A DNA stretch of 64,000 nt from contig JACBWW010000050.1 in assembly GCA_020086605.1 (NCBI GenBank), positions 1,476,791-1,540,790 of the forward strand, given 5' to 3'. This document shows, one piece after another, positions 48,559-60,607 of this stretch (its first letter is position 1; each line of letters begins with the position of its first letter). Both the position numbers and the translations under genes were made by a program. The stretch comes from Lanius collurio (Eukaryota; Chordata; Aves; Passeriformes; Laniidae). Under the pieces are notes generated by a model. That model was given only the letters and a program-made list of their open reading frames with translations. It searched no databases and was not told the origin of the DNA.

Positions 48559-49867
48559 TAGGCTTTGTGGAATGGACAGTGTGTAGGCAAAGTGTTAAGC
48601 AAGATAATTTTGGGATTACAGCTTTATTTGCTGCAGGTGTTTGTCGTAAACATTGTTCAAGACCTTCTTCATGGCTCTCGATGAGTGTGATTGGGATTTC
48701 CTGCTAGTGCTCTATTTGGCTCCTCTGCCACACTGCGATTTTAAGATGTAGAAATGTCTTTGTGTGCTTTACTCAAACTCCATGGATAATGTAGTGTGAG
48801 CTTCCAGAGGGTGTGGTGTAATTAACTGAATTGAATTAAATCCACTGTAAGGGTTATAAGTCTTCAAGTCACTTAAATGTCTGCTTTCTCTTGAGATGTC
48901 CTGCTGGCTCTGGGAAGAGCATGGATAGCTGTCCCTCTGCCAGCCCTGGGCCCCTGAAATGGCACCAGGGCCTGTGCTCAGGTGCCTGCCTGTGTTTATC
49001 ACATCCTGAGAGACTCTGATTAACACAGCAAGCCAGGAGCTCTGATTTGGAGTCACACAGCATGGGCAGGGCTGGGCTGTGCTATGCTGCTGGTTGGAGC
49101 TGTGTGGGAGCCTGGGATCCCAGGCTTCATGTATGGCATGGTGGTCTCCCTGCTCCCTGGCCCTGCTGTCCCCGCTGAGAGCCCTGCCCGTGGCCCGTGC
49201 TCTGCGCAGGTGTTGGGATGCAGTTGCTGATGACGTGGTTGCATTTTTGTCCGTCTGCACGATCCTCGCCTCATCCAGCATGGAGGGCAGATGGCGCTTG
49301 GGGACTCATCCTGGCCCCGTAGCCAAAGAGACTGTTGTCTGCAGCACCAGGAACGTGCTTCCTGCAGATGTTGACACAAATGAGGTGGGGGGTTATAGGG
49401 GGAGAGAGCATGATGTCATGTCTGAGCCAGTTGAGGGATCATCTGGGGAACTGGAACTCTGCCTTTACGATGCAGGACTTTAACTCGAACCAGGCTTTTT
49501 GTCCTGGATCTAACCTGTTCTCTTATTTCCCCTTGGCTTGGTTTCGTGCATCCTCTCAAAATGAGCATGGTAGTTGGCTGTGCACTTAGGGGAAATGTGT
49601 ATTTTCTGATTTTACAAATTTCCTCTCCCTTACGGTGATTGGGTAGCTCTAGTTCTCTTTTCTGGATTGCCTTCCAAGTTGGCAGCAGTTCCTCCAGAAC
49701 TGATATGGCTGGGCACGTTTACCACGATTCTCCAATGCTGAAGTCTTTCTTATTCACACTTCCTCAGATAAAAATTAATAAATAAAGCAAGGGTGATCCC
49801 TAGCCTAAAACTGTTGTTAGGGCTGACAGGAAGGGGTGGTCAGGCATGACCAGGAAGTGATGGAATT
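48559..49867. other. PLA2G4A intron 1 sequence without recognised features
   Basis: Open frames of 130-170 codons occur on both strands at 48770-49480 but show no family motif and overlap each other. I treat them as non-coding. Confidence 0.4.
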
Positions 49868-50006
49868 GCTATCCCTTGAAGTTTTCAGAAAACATGTAGG
49901 ATGTGGTGCTTTGGGACATGGTTTAGTGAGGGACCTGGCAGTGCTGGATTAATGGTTGGACTTCATGGTCTTGCAGGGCTTATCCAGCCTTAATAATTCA
50001 ATGATT
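49868..50006 (+). mobile_element. CR1 LINE remnant, divergent
   Basis: The order of diagnostic blocks is that of CR1 (GGACATGGTTTAGTGAGGGA, GGTTGGACTTCATGGTCTTG, CAGCCTTAATAATTCAATGAT), with many changes from the consensus pattern. Confidence 0.75.
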
Positions 50007-50923
50007 AAAAAAGGATATTGTAATGTTCTAGTAATTATAAAGAAACTAAAGTTGTATTGTAATGCCTTCACGCAGTTGCTCAAGAGCAAAGGTTTGGGAG
50101 TGATATAAATCATCATTTAGGGCTAATCCTGCCATTTCAGAATTGAGGATTAGGAATCATTCCCTTGAGAACAAACCCCACATGGTGCTTCGCTTCTTTT
50201 CACTTTGAAATTTCTGCTGATGGTTCAGGTCTGACTGTGGTCCAGCTGAATCTGAGAACTAATCCTGTCCAGCAGTTCACAGGGTTTTTTAGAGATACAG
50301 AAAGGAATAACCTCTGTTACTTTGATGGCTGAAAACAGTTCTGAAGTTGAAGGCCTCTGGTGGCCCCTGATCTTCACAGAGTACTCAGACAGCAGTGGCC
50401 TATGGAGAGCCTGTTGAAGTCCTGCCAGCTGATTTGCAGTTTGCCCCTCCAAGCCTCTGGAGCATCTCTAGACAGCCGAGATGGCTGGGAGGTTACACAC
50501 AGCTCCTGCTGGAATTCCCTTCCTGGATTTACAGAGGGCAATATTGCTGCTCCTGCGGACCTCACAATCCTAACTAGGATTGTAATGGGTGGAAGCATCA
50601 ATATTACAAGGTATTTAAGGAATAAATATAATTCCTCTCTCCTTTTGTTTATCTGTAGAGTTGCTAGAAACACTGGGATGACTGGAATTTAAGATACTTG
50701 ATTCCGGCTCTTACCTTGAGGCAGAAGAAATAGTAACGAGAAATTTCTTCAGCTTGGGCAGGTAAATACCTGGATCTCCATAGCTTATGTGAAATTAAGT
50801 TCTTAGTAAATAAACAAATTGTGGAAACCTCCCTAAAGAGTAGGAACTGGTTTGCTCTGTAAAATACAGTTTAAAAGGAACAGATTAATTTTAATTATAT
50901 CTTTTTCTGTATTTATTTATTAG
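50007..50923. other. End of PLA2G4A intron 1
   Basis: No repeat recognised. It ends in a pyrimidine-rich tract (TATATCTTTTTCTGTATTTA) and TTATTAG, a reasonable acceptor for the ATG-bearing exon. Confidence 0.45.
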
Positions 50924-51031
50924 ATAAAGGACCTTTCATACTGAACTCTGCTCTGAAAAAAGGGGAAGCCTCTCCTGTGTGGGATTGAAATAGATACTTG
51001 GCAGTTGTCTTGAATAAAAACTAAGGCAAAA
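50924..51031 (+). other. PLA2G4A: PLA2G4A 5'UTR part of exon 2 (start inferred)
   Basis: The acceptor AG at 50922-50923 follows a long pyrimidine tract. An alternative acceptor CAG at 51002-51004 has a poor tract. No upstream ATG occurs in this 108-nt leader. Confidence 0.5.
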
Positions 51032-51064
51032 ATGTCTATCATAGATCCTTATCAACACATTGTG
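51032..51064 (+). CDS. PLA2G4A: PLA2G4A first coding segment (11 codons)
   Basis: Encodes MSIIDPYQHIV and ends in phase 0 before GTAAGT. Far too short for open-frame detection, it is recognised from the conserved cPLA2 alpha N-terminus. Confidence 0.93.
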
Positions 51065-54000
51065 GTAAGTAGCACTGAATCTTATATGTATCTACACCAT
51101 CTTCTCTGAGATCTACTGTCTTGTGTAATGACTTCTCTGCTGGAAGTTACTCTCAGTAAGAATGTACCACTGGAGTTGTCACTATTTCCTTCAAGAAATG
51201 GTAGGTGTGTCTGGGTTTCTTCCTTACAGTGCAGTTTTGGGGTGGGGGTTTTTGTACTCTTTTCCTTTTCGTTAGTATGAATGGAGAGATAAGTTGACGA
51301 CTTGGGATATTTAGATCTTAAACTGGTGTATATCAGTAATGTTGGTTCAAAGAGAATCCTCAAAATATATTGTGCAAACTCTGAGTGAGATGATGTGTGC
51401 CACTCAGCAGCACACTGTGCCCCTGCTTCCCTTCCTCCTGCTTTATTCCAGTGTTCCTGCTGCATCCTTGTCCCAGCTGTCACACCCTTAGATGGCAGTG
51501 AGCTGATGGACCCTCCTGAATGAGCAAAGAACCAGTTCAATACAAAAAAAGACAAAAATTTTTTAGGGAGAAGTCCTTCCCTGTGAGGGTGGGCAGGCCC
51601 TGGCACAGGGTGCCCAGAGCAGCTGGGGCTGCCCCTGGGTCCCTGGAAGTGTCCAAGGCCAGGCTGGACAGGGCTTGGAGCCACCGGGGCTAGTGGAAGG
51701 TGTCCTTTCCCATGGAAGGAGTGGAGTGAGATGAACTTTAAGGTCATTCCAACCCAAACCATTCTGGGATTCCATGGAAGGGTTAGAAAGTCCGTTCTGT
51801 GCTGTTGGAGCTTGGAGCTGGCCCAAGGTGAACTCAGCCTGTGGAGGTGTAGAAGCAGTGACAAGGGAGGGGGAGGGAAGTGGGAGGAGAACTGCCCTTC
51901 ATGGGGAGAGCCCGTGGCTCAGCAGCCACTGAACGCTGGGATGTTCACACGTAGCTCTGCTGGAAGTGAGTTTCCAAAGCAAACACTGGAACGGCAATTC
52001 CTGCCCAAGCTGAAATCGGGAGCCATGCTGGGTGTGTTCCTATCAGGGGCTTCTTGTAATAGCCCGTGCTGACTGCAGCACCAGTGAGGTGTCCCCAGAA
52101 ATAGTTGCCACACACTTGTCAGTATTTTTACTTTTACAGGGCTAAAAATACTCCCTGTGCTTCCTAGAAGTGATCTCTTATCAGGCCTGTGGTTTGTGCC
52201 CCATGCACTCACATCCTCCACATCAGTGTGCAGCCAGCAGATGTGAAACTGGCTTTTACTCCCTCTCCAGTCCTGTGAACTGCTGGGAGGGAGGACAAAC
52301 CTCAGGATGATGTCTGTGTTAAAACAATACTGACTTAATTCCTTTCAGCATCAGTGCCCTCTCCTGGATGGATTGCTTGGAATGATCTGTACCTTTATGG
52401 GAGAGGTCTCTGAGGTGCTCAGTTATATTTTATTGATTCACTCACGTAAAAAGACTTTCTGATACCAATAATCAACAAAATGGAGCTGTCCTACATATAT
52501 AATACAATGAATGAAAAGTGTGTGTAGTAAATGTATTTACAGCTCTCTGGGAATGCTGAACTGTTGCTGTGGGAATGTTGCTAGTTCCAGAATCAATACT
52601 GTTTGTGCAAGAGCTGATCCTTTAATTGCTTGGAAAGTGAATGGAAATCTTTGAAGATTTTTAATTTGAAAACTGAAATCCCTTAGAAAACTTTACTGAA
52701 ATTTCAAACAGTCAAGGGCAGCTGGTTCACATCAATGCGAAATCTTACATTTAAATTATATTTGGCATTAAATTACTCAAAAACATTCTGCATTTTTCAG
52801 AAGTCCTTGTGCTAACTGTTGCATGTTTTCTGATTTTTTTTTTCTCATTTTATGAAAGACTCTGAGATATAAATGAAGATATTCAGAAAGCTGCTGCAGG
52901 TGCAGACAGATCTGACTATACCAAAAATGCAAAGAATTCAAGTGTGTAATACATCTTCATTTACTTTGGTATGAGTGATACATATTATAACAATGGGAAA
53001 AATCACTTCTAGGTAAAATTTGTGTGTGTGTGTGTACAAAAGTTCGTCTTAATTGTGAAGGAAGAGCATGGACTCCATGAAAATCAATTACTTAAGTAAA
53101 CAGGCAAAGTCTAGCCCCATTGTTAGCTCAAGTGTCCTTAACATGAAGGAAGTAAACCCATTTAATACTTGTTCAGTCTGCCTGTGCCAGAGCCTCCTGA
53201 TTGCCTGGCACACAGAAATGCCAATGTCCTGGTGGAGCTCTGCTCTGTGACTCAGCGTTCTGGAATATTACAAATGTGATATTGAACACATGCAAATCCC
53301 TGCCTCTCTGGGCACGTCCGGAAGGGCGGCAGGGAAAACCCGCCTGTGTTACGGGACATCTTGGGGCTTATCCCAGCCCCTGGTGGGAAGGGGCTGGTGT
53401 TTGTGTGCTCACAAATTCAGGGACATCTGAAAGAGAGCAAAGCAGATAGTTAGGGAGAGGTTACCTGGGGGGAAGGAATGCACTCAAAGGTGAGAGAGGA
53501 ACAAAGGAGGCAGGAGGAGGAGTTGTGAGAGATGGAGAGCTGAGGTCAGGTGTGAGCACAGGAGATGCTGAACCATGGCTGTGCAGTCATGGGAAACCTT
53601 GTGGGTTGAACAGTGAACACCGTCCACCCAAGCTTCCTTAACTCAGAAAACCCACATTCAGATAAGGCACAGTGAAAACTTTTTGGTTTTTCTCCTTTCC
53701 TCTCTAAATTTATGGAGAAAGAGGAAGTGAAATGAAACATGTGTAAAGCGAGATCACTTTGGACAGTGTTTTAGTTTTTTAAATCCATGGAATCCCAGAA
53801 CGGATTGAGTTGGATGGGACCTTAAAGCCCATCCCACCCCACTGCCATGGGCAGGGACACCTTGCCCTTGAGTTAATTGTGAGCTTTTGAAATTTGTAAC
53901 CTGTCCTGGATTTTTAAAGGAATGTAGATGTTGCTTCTCTCAGTGTTGCAACATTTAAGTGATTTATTTACCATCATCTGTTTTTCAGAAGTACTTGAGG

Positions 54001-57000
54001 GGTTTGTACAGATTTTTATCAAGACTTAAGGTGAACATAAGTCATATGAGAAAATGCAGCTTAGTCATCTAAACTAGCAAGAGCTGGATTTGTAAATGCA
54101 TTCTGAGTTAATACATTTATCATGGTGTTTTCAAGGGGCTTCTTCAGAACTCCCTCTGAAAATCTAATTTTAAAAAATGTTTTTGAAATATGGACATTTA
54201 GGCCTTTTGATCTCCTTAGAAACTGGCCCCTAGGTGGAAAATTGCCCTAATTTCCACTTGCACTTATCTGCATGAAAAAACATTTATTTTGGTATAAGAA
54301 GAGATCTAGACTTTTGAGCTTCCTGTGTGTATTTGTGGTTTTTTGTTTTGTTTTTTTTTTCCTAAGAGGGAGGTTGTTTATTTTAGTAGTGGTAAATTTC
54401 CTCCAATATGTGACTATGGCCAGATATTAATAACTGTGTATAACTGCAATCCTCAGCGTGTTGTTTTGGGTGAGGCACAGGGAAAGAAGATACTGCTTTT
54501 CTGTTTTGCCAAGCCTCTGTGTTCTCACATGCCTTTGAGAGGATCCCAGTCTTAAACCAGATTTGATTTTCCTGGCAGTACAACAGCTGGCATGACAGAG
54601 GTTGCTGCTTGAGTCAATAAAGAGCAATTTTTGTGCTGGCATTAGTAAAACAGTTATCAGCTTGTAATAGAAATAGTGATGATCTCTGTGCTGCTAGGAA
54701 GAGAAGAAACTGGTAAGTGGTGGCTTGGCCTTGCTTTGATGGTAGGCATATGAATTTAGGCATATGAGTATGGGAGATGCAAACAAATTACAGAGTGCTT
54801 GTTGCCAGGGAGTATCATGTAGTATCCCCCTTTTCCAGCCAGAGCTGTGGGACAGAAGAATTGCACATGAATTTCACCTATCAGCTGAGAACTAAACCCA
54901 GCACACCCATGTCCCATCCTTGTCACCTAATTACAACTTCTCTTCACTGCTCAGTGATCTCTGATTTGTGGTCTCCAGTGAGGACAAGCTCTTTCTTGAC
55001 AGCAGAGAAAAAGGAGGCGGGTTGTGTGTTTGTACTTTGGGCTGTTTCTTTTAATTACAAGGTTGGATATGACAAAGGAAATGCTTCAGTCTGTATGAGG
55101 AAACTGAGGCCAGTTGTGAAACCAACTTCATCAATCTGACATACTTGGGAGTTAATATAATAGGGAGATAATAAAGCAGCTTTGACCATTTTCAGACAGC
55201 AAACTGAAAGTAGGGGGCAGCAAGAGCTGGTTGTTTCTGGAGAGTCACAGCCTGTAAAAGTTCTTGGGGCAGGGTAAATGACAGAGCTGGGGTGACCTCA
55301 CATGGTTGTGTTCCCAGCCCTTCCCAGATACCCACAAAATTCCCCATTTACCCTACTGTGAGGAAAACTCTGGACTTTTTTTTTGCCCTGGGGTAGAGGC
55401 AGAAATGTATTCAGGGAGAAGTCACATCCTCCTTCCTGTTCATCCATCTTGAAGCTGCAGTGCAGAGAAGGTGATGGATGTCATTGGGATGTCTCATGTC
55501 AGCCCATGGAAGTCTGTTACGTGGGTGTTGCTTCTTAGGAGCTTTGGGTTCCCAGCTGAACCCACTCTGCTGGGTCTGATGCTTTCCAGGTGCGCAACGT
55601 CCCGCTGGGAGTATTGGGAAGAGTCTGAATTCCCCTCTTCCTGTGGTTGCTGAACCACTTGCTCTGTCATGATGGTGTCAGTGCGCCACAGTTGGCATTG
55701 CCACAGTTTCCCCCACCTGCTCACTTGGTCTTGGATCCAGATAACTCCTGTGGCTGCTGGGGAGAATTCCAGAGCCAGGCATTCGGTCCTGGCCGGAGCC
55801 TCCAGCAGCTGGCACCACGTAGGAGTGATTACAGCCAGATAAAGCTGCTGAACTGGGTGTCTGGGTCAGGCAGTGGCTGCAGTAGAGTCATCCCTGTATC
55901 ACTGTGGGCATTTTCTCCTGGAGCTTTTGCCATGGGGATGTGGCTGTGCCTTCGCACACCTCGGGCTTCTGCAGGAGCTGTGTTGGTATTGCTGGAGGTG
56001 CTTTTTAATGAGTCCTGACTCGAGTGCCACTTAAGTACTCACAAGTGACTTTTGCTGTCTTTAGAAGATTAATTTTGGCTTTCTGTTTTTTGAGAAAATG
56101 ATACCTAACCTGTAAGATATTAACTTTTTTCTTTATTTGTATGAAAGGGATCCAGTTTGGCTCAGGTCTCTGGGCGGGAGCTGTAGACACAAAATAAGGC
56201 TTGACTGAAACAACCAGTTCTGAAAAAAAAAAAAAAAAGGAAGTATCCAGATGAAAAATAGCAAGAAGGCACCAGGCAGAGCCTGAATAAGCATGTCCCG
56301 TAGCAAGGTTATTGTCTGTGATTTTAAATAACTTTCAGTGAATTTCCTGATGGTGGCCTTCTCCCTGGTTGTTTTGGTCCCAGTGACTGATGGGCTGTGT
56401 TTATTTTAATGTACTTCACAAGGTTCGGTGGTTAGGAAAAGATAAAAAATATGCAGTGGTGTGAGAGACCTGCTCCTGGCTTTAATACCTCACATTTCCT
56501 CCCAGTCTCTGTGTCCCTGTAAAGCCACTGTTGGCTGTCCTGCAGTCTGCACTGGTGATTCTCAGTGGTATCCAGCAGGTTGGTCAAACTTGGCTAAGTA
56601 GATAAAGCAAACTTGGCTAAGTAGTACAGCTGAGTTGGTGACCTCTTTTTATTAAGGCTTTTACTTTTTGTTTCTTAATTTCACATATTTTCCTACTTCC
56701 CTGGCTTGTTGGGGACACACCTGCTCCTAGGCAGGCAGCTCCTGCTGTGTGTTTGGGCTTTGCAGGAAACGGGAACCCTCAGAAAGTGCATGAAATGTGC
56801 TGGTGACTGTTTTAACAGCTTGCTTTGCACCTTCCTTACATTGTCTTGAGGGTGCTTTCACACTGAATATTGATGTGTACTAGAAGGTACAGCACTAACT
56901 CTACCCCTTGCGTGTGCAGTGTGCATTTATCTGCTCCAGAACACAGACTTTGAAGTAATTCCTGCCATTCTTTTTAGCAGGGGAAGGCAATTACCACCAC

Positions 57001-57430
57001 AAGCTGTGAAATAGCCCGTTTTTATTTTTCCCTTGCCGTACCCAGTGGTTGCTGCCTGACTAAATGCCTCGGAGCAGGTTCTGTGGTGAGGGAGGGGGAG
57101 TGTTGTTGGTTGAGATTAGTAGGTGTGGCTGCAGGAAAATCCAGCAGCCCCAGTGCAGGTACCTCTTGGTAAAGCTCCAGGGTGCAGTTCAGCTTTAGGA
57201 TGCTCTATCCAGTATGAGTTTCCCTTACATTTTGACTGGGTGATTTCTCTCTCTCTGTTTTTGGACAAAGTGAAACCTTATTTTAATAGATGGGGGTAGT
57301 TTTTTTTTTGTTCTGGAACTTAATCACTTCTCACTCTCTGACTTCCAGGTGGAACACCAGTACTCACACATATTCACTGTGACAGTAAGGAAGGCCACAA
57401 ATGTCACCAAAGGAGCCATTGGTGACATGC
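51032..57430 (+). CDS. PLA2G4A: Cytosolic phospholipase A2 alpha, N-terminal coding part (exons 51032-51064 and 57349-57430)
   Basis: Calcium-dependent cytosolic enzyme that moves to ER, Golgi and nuclear membranes and releases arachidonate from the sn-2 position of phospholipids. The two exons join in frame to encode 38 residues plus one base of Leu39. They open MSIIDPYQHIV, continue VEHQYSHIFTVTV and end TKGAIGDM. This matches the N-terminal beta strand and first calcium-binding loop of the cPLA2 alpha C2 domain, including Asp37, a calcium ligand. The ATG has A at -3. Donors are GTAAGT and GTGAGT; the acceptor of the second exon is TTCCAG. Residue 35 is Ile where human has Phe. The catalytic alpha/beta-hydrolase domain (GLSGS-type Ser and Asp dyad) is outside the window, so this is a partial gene cut by the window edge, with no sign of damage. 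Confidence 0.93.
51400..51563 (+). repeat. Unclassified segment upstream of a CR1, shared with 60440-60607
   Basis: The two segments share TTCCTGCTGCA, a CCAGCT block, CTGGACCCT/ATGGACCCT, an AGTTCAAT block and an AAAAAGACAAAAA block, in the same order and spacing, directly 5' of two CR1 copies. I do not recognise the shared sequence. It may be a more internal CR1 segment or a separate repeat. Confidence 0.55.
51564..51780 (+). mobile_element. CR1 LINE fragment in PLA2G4A intron 2
   Basis: Sense orientation: GAGAAGTCCTTCCCTGTGAG, GGCACAGGGTGCCCAGAGCA, AACTTTAAGGTCATTCCAAC and terminus CATTCTGGGATTCCATGG. Confidence 0.9.
51781..53783. other. PLA2G4A intron 2 sequence
   Basis: Contains a (TG)7 run at 53021-53035. 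Nothing else recognised. Confidence 0.4.
53021..53035. repeat. Short (TG)n repeat
   Basis: Perfect dinucleotide run of 15 nt. Confidence 0.85.
53784..53870 (-). mobile_element. CR1 3'-end remnant
   Basis: Inverted end CATGGAATCCCAGAACGGAT, GGGACCTTAAAGCCCATCCC and GCCATGGGCAGGGACACCTT; only about 87 bp. Confidence 0.85.
53871..57348. other. PLA2G4A intron 2 sequence
   Basis: No exon or transposon recognised. Minor items: a 16-nt A run at 56223-56238 and a 16-bp direct duplication AAACTTGGCTAAGTAG near 56587-56625. Confidence 0.4.
56223..56238. repeat. Poly(A) run, 16 nt
   Basis: Homopolymer without a recognisable retroposon upstream of it. Confidence 0.9.
57349..57430 (+). CDS. PLA2G4A: PLA2G4A second coding exon (82 nt)
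   Basis: 27 codons plus one base, from VEHQYSHIF to GAIGDM(L). The acceptor is TCTGACTTCCAG and the donor GTGAGT. It encodes C2 strand beta-1 and the start of calcium-binding loop 1. Confidence 0.95.
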
Positions 57431-60400
57431 GTGAGTATTTCTCTTTCTATTTTGCCTTTCTTCCATGAGCCTGTTGCTATGGGCAGGGGGAGATGGTGAC
57501 ACATTGTGCATTAAATGGTTGTTGGTGGGCTGGTGGTGGGTTTCTGTCTGCCTTGTTAAAGCCAGGGCAGTGTCCCTGTGTCACTGCTCACTCTCACTCA
57601 GAGAGCAGATCTGCCGCTCCTTCTTTCCATTGATCCAGAAAGGCTGAGTGAGTTGTAAACGATTTGCCTCCAAGCCAGCAACACCTACAAATTAGCTTTT
57701 TGGCTCAGTCAGAAGTGCTGTGTGAGTGCAGTGAAACTGGAAATTGCTGCCTCCTCACAGGGCTGTGGTTTGATGGGGGAAAGAAAGAGCCCAGAGCTCT
57801 GCTGAGTCAGTGCAGAAAGCAGAAAAAATGTAAGGCCATTAAAAAAAACCCAGCCAAATGGGTCAGCAGATCTTGTGGTAGGGAGCTGGATGACACCAGC
57901 ACTTCTTCCTCTTTCTGGGAGTCTGCTGAGCCTCTGGACTTTGCAGCTGAACAGGAAACCACTAGGAAGAACAGCTCTGCTCTGCTCTTAAGGGGGGAAG
58001 AGAGAAAGAATATTGGCTTCTGCTTCCTTAGGTCTGACTGCTTTGCTGCCAGGCCATCTCTCCCTTTTCCCAGTACTCCCCAAGGCTTGCAGGCTGGGGC
58101 AGGAAGGATGAATGTGACTCTTGGCTCCTGCTCTCCCATCAAGCTGATTTGACATAGTGTTTCCCAATTCCTGGAAACTCCTTTTGGGTCAAACTACAGC
58201 AGCTCCTCTGACCCACAGCTTTGCTTCAGGGGGTTTTCATAACTGAAGTCTACAGTTGATGCTAAAATGGTGAGAGGGTTACTTGAAAGGGGGATATTCA
58301 ACAGCCAAAGTACAAGGGAAGAGATGGGAGCCCTGGCAAAGGGGAAAAGAGAACTAGGAATCTATCTGTCATCCCCTGTGGAGTGAGGGGAAGGAGCACA
58401 CAGAGAAGATGCATTGGGGGGGGTGTGTATATACATATATATAATTTCATATGTATGGTGGTCTTTAGGTCAGAAAACCTCAGGAAAAGTGCTGGAAGAG
58501 TGGAACAAGGAGCCTGTGAGTTTGTGTGTGTGTAAGAAGATGAGTTAAATGGAAAGACACAGGTTCTTGGACACAGGTGTCTGTCATGAGACAGTGGGGG
58601 CAACATGTGAAGGGAAAAAGGGGATGTTGAAGTGGGGCCCCATGATATGATATTAAAGTGAGACAAAAGGGTGATGAAAGCCAGGAGATCATGGCAACTT
58701 TGTGCACCAGAGCTAATACTGTTCTATATAAAGTGCTGTCCTTTAAAGTATAAACTTCAAATATTATCCATCAGTATAATTGTACTTTTTTCTAGAAAAA
58801 AACCCTCTTATCTTAGCAAGTCATCAAAATCAAGAAGCTGCTGAGGAAGAATGTTTTATTTTGATAAAACCTGCCAGAGTGATGTTCTAGGGCCACTGAA
58901 ATCTGCTTGGCTTCATCTCTCAGGCAGCTGCCAGAGCTCTCTAGCCTGAGGCACCCCCCGTCTGGGTGAGCTTCCAAGGACCCAGGGCTGGTCCTTGGGG
59001 TCCTGGCAAATCCTCCAAAGTGAGAAAAACAGATCTTTGCTTCTTTTTTTATTTTGGGAAAATTGAAAGTGTTTTTATTCCCTGTCACTAAAACCATGGC
59101 AGCTACTTGATCAAATGAGTGATTGTGTTAATTACTATGGGGAGGTGTTTAAAACCGTGAGTGGGGAAAGGCCTTTACAGTTGATTGTGCCAGCCTATAT
59201 ATATGTATATGTTTGTTTTATTTGATTTGATATGCCAAAAATGAAACTTGTTGAGGAAATTGCTGAACTTTTCTATCGGGTTTTTTATCTCAAGGACAGG
59301 AAGGTGGCTGTGACAGACCACGTGTGAACCCTGGTTGGGGTGGGTGCCTGAATGTTGCTCTCCCCTCATGGACACTCCCAAGAGTCAAGCTGTTGACTCT
59401 TCTGGGGGATTGCCCCTAATTTTTTCTGTTGTTGTTGCTCCAGGCTATGAACCAGAGATACTCTGGGATCAAGAGAGTTAATTTTACATTGTGGGTGATG
59501 GAGGCCTGGGGGAACATGAGGGATTTTGTATGTTTTGCTGTTCTTTTTGCCATATCAGCCTTTCCAAGACTTTCTGGAACAGCTCTGAGACATCTGAGCA
59601 AATCTAAGTCTATGAAATATGCTGAAGTGTTTTGTGTGATATTTTTCATCCTGAGGCTCTGAATTCTACCTCTGCTCAAGGAGTTTTAGCTGGCAGGTCT
59701 CTGGTTTGTGTGGTGCCCCACTCCATGGGTGGCATGGAGGCCCTGACTCCTCTGGCACGGCCATCTGCACCTCTGTCTCCTCAAGCTCTGGCTGGGCAGG
59801 TAACCAGTATTTCTAGAAAGTTTTCCAAGATTTCTTGAGCTCTTAATGAATGGGCAGTTGTAAGTGGTTGTGTCATCCTCAGGCCATTTTGTCATTCTGT
59901 GAATCTGTGTGTGGGGGTGATAAATGAGATTTCCTGTAAGAACTCACCACCCAGGATGGTGGGGAGGGGGCAAAAGAAGTTTGAGAGCAGACCCTTTCCT
60001 TCCCAGCAGTTCATTCAAGTCCCTTATTTCAGGTGTCTGCCCTTTTAGCGTTGCCTCTGTGGAAGTCCTTCCTTTACTGGTGTCACTTGTTTCAGTTTTA
60101 GTGTCCCTGTCTGGCTGACTCCCACGCCCTGGATACCACCCTGTCAACATCCAGGTGGTGCAGCTGTAGCTTTACAAAGGTTTAATCCTGGTTTAGAGGC
60201 TGCTGCTCTGGTAGGTGTGCTCAGCTCGTTTCCAGGCTGGAAGGTTTGTGAGCTGAGTAGGTGCAGCAGATGTGTGCTGGCTGACCTTGGCTGGCTGCTC
60301 TGTCACTCCCTCTGTCAACAGGACAGGGCGAGAACATGACGAAAGGGTCAGCATGAGGACAGGGACATCTCTCACCTCTTACCCACACAGGCAAGCAGGT

Positions 60401-60439
60401 TCAGTTTGAGGAAATGACTGGCATTTTTTGCCAGTTAAT
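57431..60439. other. PLA2G4A intron 3 sequence
   Basis: No further exon recognised. A 162-codon open frame at 57664-58152 has no family resemblance. A mixed G-run/TG/TA simple repeat lies at 58416-58445. Confidence 0.4.
58416..58445. repeat. Composite simple repeat (G)n(TG)n(TA)n
   Basis: A run of eight G passes into TGTGTATATACATATATATA. Confidence 0.85.
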
Positions 60440-60607
60440 TGTAGCAGAGTAGCATAATCAGAAATAAAGCTAAACCCACCTCCTGCTCTACCCTTTTCCT
60501 TCTTTCCTGCTGCACCCCTGTACCAGCTATAAATGGGATTGGAGTCAGCCACTGGACCCTGCTGAACTGGCAGAAACACAGTTCAATGAAAAAGACAAAA
60601 AAATTTA
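60440..60607 (+). repeat. Unclassified segment upstream of a CR1, shared with 51400-51563
   Basis: Second copy of the shared module, again immediately 5' of a CR1 3' end. Confidence 0.55.

Noticed and set aside
48769..49483. Overlapping 134-170 codon open frames on both strands
   Set aside because: No family motif, mutually overlapping, and located inside PLA2G4A intron 1.
51082..51864. 260-codon minus-strand open frame
   Set aside because: It is largely the reverse complement of the CR1 at 51564-51780 plus intronic DNA, and it lies within a PLA2G4A intron.
57664..58152. 162-codon plus-strand open frame
   Set aside because: Intronic. It has no recognisable domain and no splice or start context, and does not match the expected next cPLA2 exon.
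59360..59400. Possible start of the next PLA2G4A exon (GGACACTCC resembling Asp-Thr-Pro)
   Set aside because: Translation in the required frame does not continue as DPYVEL, and there is no acceptor AG at the needed place.
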